Shown: one piece after another, positions 42,611 to 50,137 of the stretch | Position numbering within the stretch: position 1 is the stretch's first letter | Layout of the letters: every line of letters begins with the position of its first letter | Assembly (NCBI GenBank): GCA_035477595.1 | Contig: DATIKM010000024.1 | Location: 1-50,777, forward strand | DNA: 50,777 nucleotides | Source: DATIKM01 sp035477595 | GTDB lineage: Bacteria; Armatimonadota; Chthonomonadetes; Chthonomonadales; CAJBBX01 | Direction: 5' to 3' | Made by a program: the position numbers and the translations under genes | Notes under the pieces: model-generated | What the model saw: the letters and a program-made list of their open reading frames with translations, nothing else | Databases searched by the model: none | What the model was told of the DNA's origin: nothing

Positions 42611-45034
42611 TTACTCCACCGACACCGCGCCTGCCGGACAGGCGATGCGGCACGCATCGCAGCGCGTGCACCGGACGTCGTCGATCTCGTGCCGCTCGAG
42701 CGGCCGCAGCGCGATAGCATCGACCGGGCATGCCTGAGCGCAACGCGTGCAGCCGATACACGCATCGCTGATCACGTAACGGACCAGCTTCGGGCACCGC
42801 CCGGCGGGGCATCGCCCGTCGACATGGGCCTCGTACTCGTCACGGAAGTAGCGCAGCGTGGATAGCACCGGGTTCGGGGCCGTCTGCCCGAGCCCACAGA
42901 TGCTTCCAAGACGAACCTGCCCCGCGAGCTCCTCGAGCGAGACCAGATCGCTCCGCTTGCCCTCCCCGCTACGCAGGCGCTCCAGAATCTCCAGCATGCG
43001 CCGCGTGCCCACGCGGCACAAGGTGCACTTGCCGCACGATTCGCCTTGGGTAAAGCGGAGGAAATAGGTCGCGATGTCCACCATGCAGTCGCGGTCGTCG
43101 AGAACGACGAGACCGCCGGACCCCATGATGGCGCCCGCGTCCACGAGCGCCTCGTAGTCGACGGGCGTATCCGCCATCTCCGCCGGAATGCAGCCGCCGG
43201 ACGGCCCGCCCACCTGCACCGCCTTGAAGCGCATGCCGTCGGCCACTCCGCCGCCGATCTCCTCAACGACCTGCCGCAGCGTAACGCCCATTGGAACTTC
43301 GATCAGGCCACCGCGCCGGACTCGGCCGGACAGCGCGAAGACTTTGGTACCCTTGCTGCGCTCGGTTCCGATGGCCGCGAAGGCGTCGCTGCCATGGCGC
43401 ACGATCCAGGGGACCATCGCGTAGGTCTCAACGTTGTTGATGCAGGTCGGCTGCCCCCAGAGCCCTCGCTCCGCCGGGTACGGAGGGCGCACCGAGGGCG
43501 TACCGCGCCTCCCCTCGACCGACGCGATGAGGGCGGTCTCCTCGCCGCAGACGAAGGCGCCGGTCCCCTCCATGACGCGCAGCCGCAGCGCGAACGTTGA
43601 GCCACAGACCGAGTCGCCCAGGACCCCGCGCTGCTCGCAGCGCCGGATCGCCTCGCGGATGTGCCGAAGCGCGTGCGGGTACTCCGTCCGGATGTAGAGC
43701 ACGCCCTCATGGGCGCCGACGGCGTACGCAGCGATCGCCATGCCCTCGAGCACCCGGTAGGGAAACGACTCGAGCAGCATGCGGTCCATGAAGGCGCCCG
43801 GATCTCCCTCGTCGCCGTTCATGATGATGTAGCGTTTGTCGCCTGCGGCACTTCGCACCCGTTCCCACTTCAGGCCCGTGGGAAAGCCTGCGCCGCCCCG
43901 GCCGCGCAGCCCTGACCGCTTCACCGTCTCGATGACGGCGCTGGGATCGCCGGATTCCAGCACGGACTGGAGCGCGCGGAAGCCCTCATGGGCCACGTAG
44001 TCGCCGAGATCGAGGGGATCAAGCGCAGCGCTGTGCTCCATCGCGATGCGGACCTGCGGGCCGTAGAACGCACTGACCTCGGGGTCACGTGTGTCCACGG
44101 CGTAGCGTGTCACGGGCTCCCAGGCTCCATCGGAGAGCAGCCGCTCGACAGCGCTCGTCCACGCCGTTCTGACTCGGCCGAGTAGCCCCTGCGGCGCAAA
44201 GTGCCTGCGCACGATGGCATCGACGCGCTCGAGGGATACGCCAGCGTAGGCGGCAGGCTGGCCGCCGTCCTGGACGACCTCGACCAGGGGAATGCGATGG
44301 CACATGCCGCTGCAGGACGCCGCGCGTACGACCGCAGGTGCCCGCAAGTCTCGGATGGCCGCGTCGAAAGCGTCGCGCACCTGCAGCGCGCCGCTTGCTG
44401 CACAGCAGGAACCGACCCCGAGCCGGATCTCCGCCAGCCCCGGTTTGCGCTCAACTTCGAGGTCGACGACGCGCTCGGTGGTACCGAGCTGGGCGCGGCG
44501 CAGAAAGTCGTCCAGCGCCTCGGGAGCCTTCTGGGCAACCAGCCGGCCGTAGGTCACCCCGTCGATCTCCATCACGGGCGCCAACGTGCAGCAGCCGAGA
44601 CACGCTACGCTTTGGATAGTGAAGACGCCGTCGGTGTCGGTGTCCTCCTCGCCCCCAAGCTTCAGCCGCCGGCGCAGCGCGTCGGTGATCAGCTGAGCGC
44701 CCTTCACGTGGCACGCAGTCCCGTGGCACACACTGATCAGATGCTTACCGACGGGCTTGCGGCGGAACTGGTTGTAGAACGAGGCGACCCCGTCGATGTC
44801 GGCAGCGCGGATGGGCGTTATCTCGACGAGGCGGCGAAGCGCACGGTCAGGCAGAAAGCGGAACTGCTGCTGAAGGGCCTGGAGGAACGGGATCAGGTTC
44901 CCACGATCTGGGCCGAGACGCTCCACCATCCGGTCCACGAAGCCCTCGGGACTCACCTCAGCGCCATGGGGCAACGGCGCCGAGACTCCGGTCCGCGTTT
45001 CGATCGTCGCTCGGTCGCTCACGCCGGTCCCCAT
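42611..45034 (-). CDS. NuoE-NuoF fusion with extra [2Fe-2S] and two [4Fe-4S] clusters (HydB/StnB-like)
   Basis: The 807-residue protein contains, in order: a NuoE domain (Cys103, 108, 145, 149); a second thioredoxin-like [2Fe-2S] domain (Cys241 and 245 with 210/211); and NuoF with NADH/FMN motifs GLRGRGGAGFPTGLKW (about 375-390), NGDEGDPGAFMDR (about 406) and GAFVCGEETAL (about 492). NuoF cluster N3 follows (ESCGKCTLC at 665-673 plus Cys713), then two ferredoxin clusters (Cys759/762/765/769 and 789/792/795/799). It is the NADH-oxidising or -reducing subunit of bifurcating hydrogenases, dehydrogenases or Stn transhydrogenases. No hydrogenase catalytic subunit is present. ATG 45034 shares a base with the upstream TGA (TGATG). 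Confidence 0.92.
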   Translation of the reverse strand: MGTGVSDRATIETRTGVSAPLPHGAEVSPEGFVDRMVERLGPDRGNLIPFLQALQQQFRFLPDRALRRLVEITPIRAADIDGVASFYNQFRRKPVGKHLISVCHGTACHVKGAQLITDALRRRLKLGGEEDTDTDGVFTIQSVACLGCCTLAPVMEIDGVTYGRLVAQKAPEALDDFLRRAQLGTTERVVDLEVERKPGLAEIRLGVGSCCAASGALQVRDAFDAAIRDLRAPAVVRAASCSGMCHRIPLVEVVQDGGQPAAYAGVSLERVDAIVRRHFAPQGLLGRVRTAWTSAVERLLSDGAWEPVTRYAVDTRDPEVSAFYGPQVRIAMEHSAALDPLDLGDYVAHEGFRALQSVLESGDPSAVIETVKRSGLRGRGGAGFPTGLKWERVRSAAGDKRYIIMNGDEGDPGAFMDRMLLESFPYRVLEGMAIAAYAVGAHEGVLYIRTEYPHALRHIREAIRRCEQRGVLGDSVCGSTFALRLRVMEGTGAFVCGEETALIASVEGRRGTPSVRPPYPAERGLWGQPTCINNVETYAMVPWIVRHGSDAFAAIGTERSKGTKVFALSGRVRRGGLIEVPMGVTLRQVVEEIGGGVADGMRFKAVQVGGPSGGCIPAEMADTPVDYEALVDAGAIMGSGGLVVLDDRDCMVDIATYFLRFTQGESCGKCTLCRVGTRRMLEILERLRSGEGKRSDLVSLEELAGQVRLGSICGLGQTAPNPVLSTLRYFRDEYEAHVDGRCPAGRCPKLVRYVISDACIGCTRCAQACPVDAIALRPLERHEIDDVRCTRCDACRIACPAGAVSVE

Positions 45035-47040
45035 CACTTCCCCAGGCAGAACAGGTGCCTCTCGCCGCGCATGAAGATGCGCTCTCCCACAACCGCGGGC
45101 GTCGCGTGAACGGGCTCCCCGAGGGAGTTCGCCGCCAAGCGCCTGAACTCCCGGGCCACCTCGAACACGATCGTGCGGCCCTCGGTGTCGGTCAGGTAGA
45201 CCCGACGCTGAGCCACCACGGGCGACGAGCTGACCGGCTTGTCGAGATGGTGCTCCCACAGTTTTGTGCCGGTCCTGGCATCGAAGCACGTGATCGTCCC
45301 GTCGCTCGTGCAGAGGAACAGCAGGCCTTCGCTGTACAGCGGGCTCACGATGTCCGGCAGGTTCTCCTGACCCAGCCAGGCGATGTGGGTCCCCGTTACG
45401 TTGCCGCTCCCGTCCGGCCTGATGGCCGCGAGGTTCGCACCCAGGTTCACCGCGTACACAAGACCTGAGCCGAACGTGGGCGCGGGCGCCACCTCCCCCC
45501 CTAGCACCTCGGCGCGCCATACCTCGGTGCCCGATCGCGGATCGTACGCGATCACCAGCGGTTTGGCTGCAGTGATAAGCAGTTCGCGCGCGCCCGCCCG
45601 CACGAGCACCGGGGTGCTCCAGGAGCTGGACACCGGTCTGGCGACCTCCCAGACCGTATTGCCAGTCGCGGCATCCAGTGCGAGAAGCCGTGACCTGCCG
45701 TCCTCTGGAGCCATGCCCTGGTCGAGCTGAATTATGACGCCGTTCCCATACATCACCAGCGAGGACGCATGACCGTAGTTGTTGTCAAGCGGGCCGAGGT
45801 CGCGCGTCCACACTAGCGTGCCGTTCATGTCGACACCCGCGATCACGCCATCCACGAAGATGGCGAACGCCATGCGCCCGTTCGTCACCATGGTGGCTGG
45901 AGCGTGGGTGGAGCCGGAGAAGACTCTGACCTCTCCACCGCCCTGCCGAGGCGGTACAGCGCGCCGCCAGAGCAACCTGCCATCGCTGGCGGAAAAGCAG
46001 TATATCTCTCTCCTCGTCCTGTCGGCGCCAGCCACAAACACGCGGTCACCCCACACGATCGGTGAGCCGTGGCCCGGGAGTGGCACGGCTGTCTTCCAGA
46101 CCACTCCCCTGCCGGAGGCGCCATCCCACTCTACGGGCGGAGCCGCGCCGGTTGCTTCCCCGGTGCCTCCGGGACCACGGAACTGGGGCCACTCGCGCTC
46201 GGCGCCCGCCATCACGATAGGCGCCAGAGCGACGGGCGCCCCTGCCAGCGCGGCGGGGCCAGGGCGGGGAGTGGCCGCCGCTCCGGCCGCCGGAGCCGGA
46301 ACCGGCAATGGCTGCAGCGTCGTTCCGCCCGGGCTCAGCAGGCCACCGACGGGAGTCGCGGGCCCCGGCAGCGCGGCCGGCACGGCGCCGGCAGCGACGC
46401 CCGGACCGGCTAGAGGCGGCAGGCCCCCAGCGATGGCACCCGGTGGAGGCGCGGTGACTACCGGCACGGCCGCTCCCGTGACCGCCTGCGCACGACGCGG
46501 CATCGCCCACCCTGCGTCCGCCTGACGCGCGTACTCGGCGGACAGGTCGTGCCTCCCTAAGACCACGAGAACCAGGAGCGTCGCGCCCAGGCCGACGGCC
46601 AGCACGGTGACCGACCGCCGCGCCACCAGCGAATCCGCCCAGGCTTGGTCCGGCGCATCCGGCCGCGGCACCGGCGCCGTACCCCTCCGGCGCCGAGCGA
46701 TCTCTAGCGCCAGAAGAAAGACCGCGACGCCGCCGGCAAGCAGGAACGCGCCTCGGACCGCAAACGCGCGTCCACGGAAGTACTCGATGCGGATCGCGTG
46801 ATCGAGCCGGCGCAGGTCCTGGCGAAGCGTCTCGTTGCGCGGGGTACGGTTGAGCTCCACCTGCATGGCGGTCAGGCGGTGTGCCCGCAGCGGGTCGGCG
46901 GTCAGGCTTGCCACCGCATTGGCCAGTAACAGGGCAAGCACAACGATGCAGTACACTCCGGCCACCGCGGCGGTTCGACCCGCTGCCCGCGCGATCGGGT
47001 CACCCACAGGGCTCGCGGGGTTGGGGCTTGGCATGGTCAT
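45034..47040 (-). CDS. Membrane-anchored PQQ-like beta-propeller protein
   Basis: The 668-residue protein starts with three probable membrane helices (about 25-46, 93-113, 143-163). A Pro/Ala/Gly-rich linker follows (about 190-285), then a PQQ-dehydrogenase-like propeller beginning WPQFRGPGGTGEA. Repeated W-motif blades follow (DGRLLWRRAVPP; MNGTLVWTRDLGP; AATGNTVWEVARP; PRSGTEVWRAEV; ARTGTKLWEHHLDKP). The propeller is probably outside the membrane. The catalytic PQQ residues are not evident, so a binding or scaffold role is as likely as dehydrogenase activity. ATG 47040 overlaps the NapH-like gene stop (ATGA). Confidence 0.82.
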   Translation of the reverse strand: MTMPSPNPASPVGDPIARAAGRTAAVAGVYCIVVLALLLANAVASLTADPLRAHRLTAMQVELNRTPRNETLRQDLRRLDHAIRIEYFRGRAFAVRGAFLLAGGVAVFLLALEIARRRRGTAPVPRPDAPDQAWADSLVARRSVTVLAVGLGATLLVLVVLGRHDLSAEYARQADAGWAMPRRAQAVTGAAVPVVTAPPPGAIAGGLPPLAGPGVAAGAVPAALPGPATPVGGLLSPGGTTLQPLPVPAPAAGAAATPRPGPAALAGAPVALAPIVMAGAEREWPQFRGPGGTGEATGAAPPVEWDGASGRGVVWKTAVPLPGHGSPIVWGDRVFVAGADRTRREIYCFSASDGRLLWRRAVPPRQGGGEVRVFSGSTHAPATMVTNGRMAFAIFVDGVIAGVDMNGTLVWTRDLGPLDNNYGHASSLVMYGNGVIIQLDQGMAPEDGRSRLLALDAATGNTVWEVARPVSSSWSTPVLVRAGARELLITAAKPLVIAYDPRSGTEVWRAEVLGGEVAPAPTFGSGLVYAVNLGANLAAIRPDGSGNVTGTHIAWLGQENLPDIVSPLYSEGLLFLCTSDGTITCFDARTGTKLWEHHLDKPVSSSPVVAQRRVYLTDTEGRTIVFEVAREFRRLAANSLGEPVHATPAVVGERIFMRGERHLFCLGK

Positions 47041-48365
47041 CCCGAGGCCCTCCGCTCCAGGATCAGTTCCACAGGCTGCCCAGTCTTCCTGGCCAGATCC
47101 ACGGGACACGAGGCGAAACACCGCCCGCAGGCGACGCACGCCGATGCGTCCGCCTCGTAGTCGACGCGGGTGCGGCGACGTCGCAGGGCTGCGAGCTTGA
47201 GCACGATCACGAGCGCACACCATGCCCCCAGCGTGGCCGACCCCCAGCTGAACTGGCGGCGAACCGCGACCGCCCTGGCATAGGCCGCCCCATAGGGCTC
47301 GCCAAGACGACGGAACGCCGTAGTCTCGTCGGTAGTGCCACGAACCAGCCCACGGTCCTCCTGCCACAGCCTGTCCGCTGTGCGCACTGCGTGGTGAGTG
47401 CGAGCGAGCGCCGGGCCCGCCAGCCACCCTCCGTAGGCGCCCAGAGCCACGACGACCGGCAGTGCAACAAGGAGCTTCGAGAGACTGGACCGTTCGCGGC
47501 GGTAGTTCACCCCAACGCGCTCGGCCTGCGGCGGCTTGATGGCGCCGAATGGGCATGCATCCGCGCAGAGGTGGCACTGCACGCACTCATCCGGCGTCAC
47601 CCGGACGCGCCAGCGGGCGAGACTCGAGCACCACCGCAGCAGCACGCTATAGGGACACAGATACCGGCAATACGGACGCCCGACCACCGTAGCGATAGCC
47701 AGCAGAACGCCGCCGAAGATCAGAATGCCAATCGGGCCAGACAGCCGGTAGAACCCGACGAACGGGTCGTACTCGCACACCAGGAACATGCTGCCGGTCG
47801 CCGCGAGCAGGACGCCGACGCCCAAGACGATGTAGGGCAGCACGCTCAGTGAGTGATCAAGCCACCCCGGCACGCGCTTCGGGCGGTGCAGTACGAGGTC
47901 CTGCAGAGCACCGAGCGGACACGCCGCGGCGCAGAACACACGCCCGAAGAAGAGCGCGAAGACCAGCGGCAGGATGAAAAACGCTCCCGCGGCGAACGGA
48001 AGCGCATATCCTGGCGTCACTGCGGCCAGTGCCACGTTCTGGATGGACCCGACGGAGCAGACGCAGCCTGCCCGGTAGAAGCCGAAGTAGAGGACTGAGA
48101 ACAGCACCAGCACCCAGGCCTCGCGGCGAGAGCGGCGACCCAGCACGTAGTATGCCGCGAGGGCCATGACCACGACCAGGAGGACGACATCGATCGTGTT
48201 GAAGAGGTCGGGCCTCGGGTTCGGAGCCGGGGTGACGGGCAACTGGTAGTCGCCCGAAAACTGGGGCGGCGGCTGTTTCTTCTGCTCCTCAGCGCGCGCG
48301 CAGACGGACGCGACCGCGAGCGCCGCCGTCGCGAGTAGCTGCCGCGTCCTGGCGAATGCGCTCAG
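47037..48365 (-). CDS. NapH-like polytopic ferredoxin, probable CTG start with signal peptide
   Basis: This membrane protein has several helices and NapH/CcoG-type motifs: GCVCSVGS, FCAAACPLGALQDL, PYCRYLCPYSVLL, then ferredoxin clusters CVQCHLCADACPFGA and, at the end, CVACGRCFASCPVDL. Such proteins pass electrons between quinone pool and periplasm. The first ordinary start codon is TTG 48242, but the in-frame sequence upstream encodes a Sec signal peptide (QLLATAALAVASVCARA). That frame can only begin at CTG 48365, 4 nt after GGAGAGGGG (48378-48370) and overlapping the previous stop as CTGA. I therefore give 443 residues including the signal. If CTG is not used, the protein starts at 48242 (401 residues). 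Confidence 0.8.
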   Translation of the reverse strand: MSAFARTRQLLATAALAVASVCARAEEQKKQPPPQFSGDYQLPVTPAPNPRPDLFNTIDVVLLVVVMALAAYYVLGRRSRREAWVLVLFSVLYFGFYRAGCVCSVGSIQNVALAAVTPGYALPFAAGAFFILPLVFALFFGRVFCAAACPLGALQDLVLHRPKRVPGWLDHSLSVLPYIVLGVGVLLAATGSMFLVCEYDPFVGFYRLSGPIGILIFGGVLLAIATVVGRPYCRYLCPYSVLLRWCSSLARWRVRVTPDECVQCHLCADACPFGAIKPPQAERVGVNYRRERSSLSKLLVALPVVVALGAYGGWLAGPALARTHHAVRTADRLWQEDRGLVRGTTDETTAFRRLGEPYGAAYARAVAVRRQFSWGSATLGAWCALVIVLKLAALRRRRTRVDYEADASACVACGRCFASCPVDLARKTGQPVELILERRASG

Positions 48366-48922
48366 CGGACCCCTCTCCGGTAGTAGGGTTGGCTGACGGG
48401 CACGCGCTTAATGGCCTGCGCAGGGCAAGCGCTGGCGATCGCGCACTGGTTGCAGTTCACACACCGGTCGTGCCGGATCTGGAGGTAGAGCGACCCGTTG
48501 CCGAACATCTCGCAGCCCTTGACACACCTCGCGCAGCCGATGCACAGGGGCTCGACGACGAAGATCTCGTAGTACGGGTGCTCAAGGAACGTCGTGCGGA
48601 GCGCGTCGGTGGGGCACCGGACATCCTCGGCGGCAGGCGTGTTCCCGGTTCGCTTGTCTAGCAGGAGCCCGAAGCACAGCTTGCAGAATCCGCAGATCTC
48701 GTAGGTATGCACGCACTTCACTGCCGATGGGTCGATCACGCACTCGGTCGCGCACTTGCCGCAATGGGAGCACCGGGTAGGATCGATCTGCCACACCGTA
48801 CCGGCGCGAGCGGGTCGGGAGGCCAGCCCGCCGATCAGTCCGCTCGCGGCGATCAGGCACGTGGTGCGAACGCCCTCGACGATCAACTCGCGCCGGGACC
48901 GCGTCTCATCACCGGGGGCCAT
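48362..48922 (-). CDS. Tat-exported polyferredoxin (NrfC-like)
   Basis: The 186-residue protein has a twin-arginine signal (TRSRRELIVEG, hydrophobic stretch, cleavage near ARA at 38-40). It then has cysteine groups at 51/54/57/61, 70/77/80/83, 103, 127/130/133/137 and 154/157/160/166, enough for about four [4Fe-4S] clusters. It resembles periplasmic electron-transfer subunits that work with NapH- or NrfD-type membrane partners. The start ATG 48922 follows GGAGGGA. Its stop overlaps the NapH-like start, and its own start lies inside the preceding gene's end (14 bp), so all three genes are coupled. Confidence 0.88.
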   Translation of the reverse strand: MAPGDETRSRRELIVEGVRTTCLIAASGLIGGLASRPARAGTVWQIDPTRCSHCGKCATECVIDPSAVKCVHTYEICGFCKLCFGLLLDKRTGNTPAAEDVRCPTDALRTTFLEHPYYEIFVVEPLCIGCARCVKGCEMFGNGSLYLQIRHDRCVNCNQCAIASACPAQAIKRVPVSQPYYRRGVR

Positions 48923-49130
48923 GCGGTCCCTCCAGCGCAGCCGAAGTCAGACGCCCGGGCTTCTCCGGACAGGAGGCGGCCTGGCGACACGTGGAGCACT
49001 TCGGTCCGATAGTCGGACACGCCCCCCCTCGACGCGACACGAGCGCCGCGACGCCACCGAGCGCCCCCGTCGCGATGGCGACGCGCGCCAGCCATTGGAT
49101 GGCCCCTCGCCTCGCTATCGTCTCACCCAT
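48909..49130 (-). CDS. 73-residue exported four-cysteine protein
   Basis: The N-terminus (ARRGAIQWLARVAIATGALGGVAALV) looks like a signal or anchor, possibly Tat-type. The remaining 40 residues hold four cysteines in CPTIGPKCSTCRQAASC (positions 38, 45, 48, 54), a spacing suited to one metal or iron-sulfur site. I recall similar tiny proteins beside NapH-like ferredoxins in other phyla, but cannot verify this here. The start ATG 49130 overlaps the upstream gene's stop by 8 bp and its own stop overlaps the next start by 14 bp. Confidence 0.75.
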   Translation of the reverse strand: MGETIARRGAIQWLARVAIATGALGGVAALVSRRGGACPTIGPKCSTCRQAASCPEKPGRLTSAALEGPHGPR

Positions 49131-50136
49131 GCGCGCGTGCCCCAGTATCGAGACCTCGGAACCACCGAATGGCCCGAGCCCGCGGGTCCAGTATTGCCAC
49201 CTCTCCAGCCCGGCTCACGCAGAGGTCGAGCCCGTTGGTTGCGCTATCGAAAGCATCCGGAGGCGCGACGACCTCGCGGAAGGAACCGTCCGCGTTGTGC
49301 ACCTTAACCCGCGGGATGCCTTTCTCGGCGGTCACCACCCCGCCGTCCGCGAGGAGCGCAAGGTCCGTGGGGTTGCAGCAACCACAGAAGCCATGAAGGT
49401 CGCAGCTGGGAGACCCCCATGCCCCGACGAAGGTACCCGCCTTCGTCCACGTTTCGACCCGGTGCATCCCGCAGTTCGCTACCAGCAGATGGCCATCGGG
49501 CCGCCACACCGCATCGAGGTGAGGGCTCGGAACGATCAGACCCGGGTGCGACCGCGCTGCGTCCCTGGCGCCAATCGACCGAACGCTCTTCCCATCGAGA
49601 AGGTGTACCAGCCGAGCACCGGAGTCGGCAGCCGCCAGCAGGCTGCCCGAAGCAGCGAGAGCGGTCAGGAGGCACCGTTCACCCAGGGGTCCCCACTCCG
49701 CGCGCCGAGTGCCGGCTCTGTCGAAGACCACGACGCGATCCCGGAGGCCAACATAGACCGTGTCGTGATCTGCCGCCACGCACTGCGGCTCGCCACCGGC
49801 GTCTATAACGGCCACCTCGCGCCCCTTCGCATCGAGACACTGCACCCGGCCATCGCCGCACACCAGAGCCGTATCGGACGCATCGATGGCGAACGCGCGG
49901 ATCCGCTCGAGCTGAAGCTCAACTCGCCGATCCTCAACCCAGCGCACCAGGCTCGGGTCCACCTCCCGCAGCGCCGCCATCGCATCGGGCGCGGAGACCT
50001 GCGCACCCTCGGGTCCGGTTGCCATACGGCATCCCGCGAGCGCTGTCACCATCAGGCCCGCGGCACCCTGCGCGGCAGTACGGAGGAAGTTGCGTCTCCC
50101 AGTCGTGCTGCGAGCGAAGTCAACTGGTTCGGCCAT
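49123..50136 (-). CDS. Tat/lipobox propeller protein (NHL-like) with CGCCNP motif
   Basis: The 337-residue protein has a twin-arginine pair (GRRNFLRTAAQG, about residues 13-24) leading into a lipobox LAGC (Cys36), so it is probably a Tat-exported lipoprotein. The rest is propeller-like, with blades such as VWRPDGHLLVANCGMHRVETW, LLADGGVVTAEKGIPRVKVHN and VSRAGEVAILDPRARAIRWFR in effect. A cysteine group SCDLHGFCGCCNP lies at about 244-256, which could hold a metal or cofactor. The start ATG 50136 follows AAGGGAG. It lies 1 bp after the partial PQQ-like gene. Confidence 0.82.
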   Translation of the reverse strand: MAEPVDFARSTTGRRNFLRTAAQGAAGLMVTALAGCRMATGPEGAQVSAPDAMAALREVDPSLVRWVEDRRVELQLERIRAFAIDASDTALVCGDGRVQCLDAKGREVAVIDAGGEPQCVAADHDTVYVGLRDRVVVFDRAGTRRAEWGPLGERCLLTALAASGSLLAAADSGARLVHLLDGKSVRSIGARDAARSHPGLIVPSPHLDAVWRPDGHLLVANCGMHRVETWTKAGTFVGAWGSPSCDLHGFCGCCNPTDLALLADGGVVTAEKGIPRVKVHNADGSFREVVAPPDAFDSATNGLDLCVSRAGEVAILDPRARAIRWFRGLDTGARAHG

Positions 50137-50137
50137 A

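Noticed and set aside
42611..45034. Respiratory complex I or an iron hydrogenase operon
   Set aside because: No membrane Nuo subunits and no H-cluster protein are present, and the fused layout with extra ferredoxin clusters differs from complex I.
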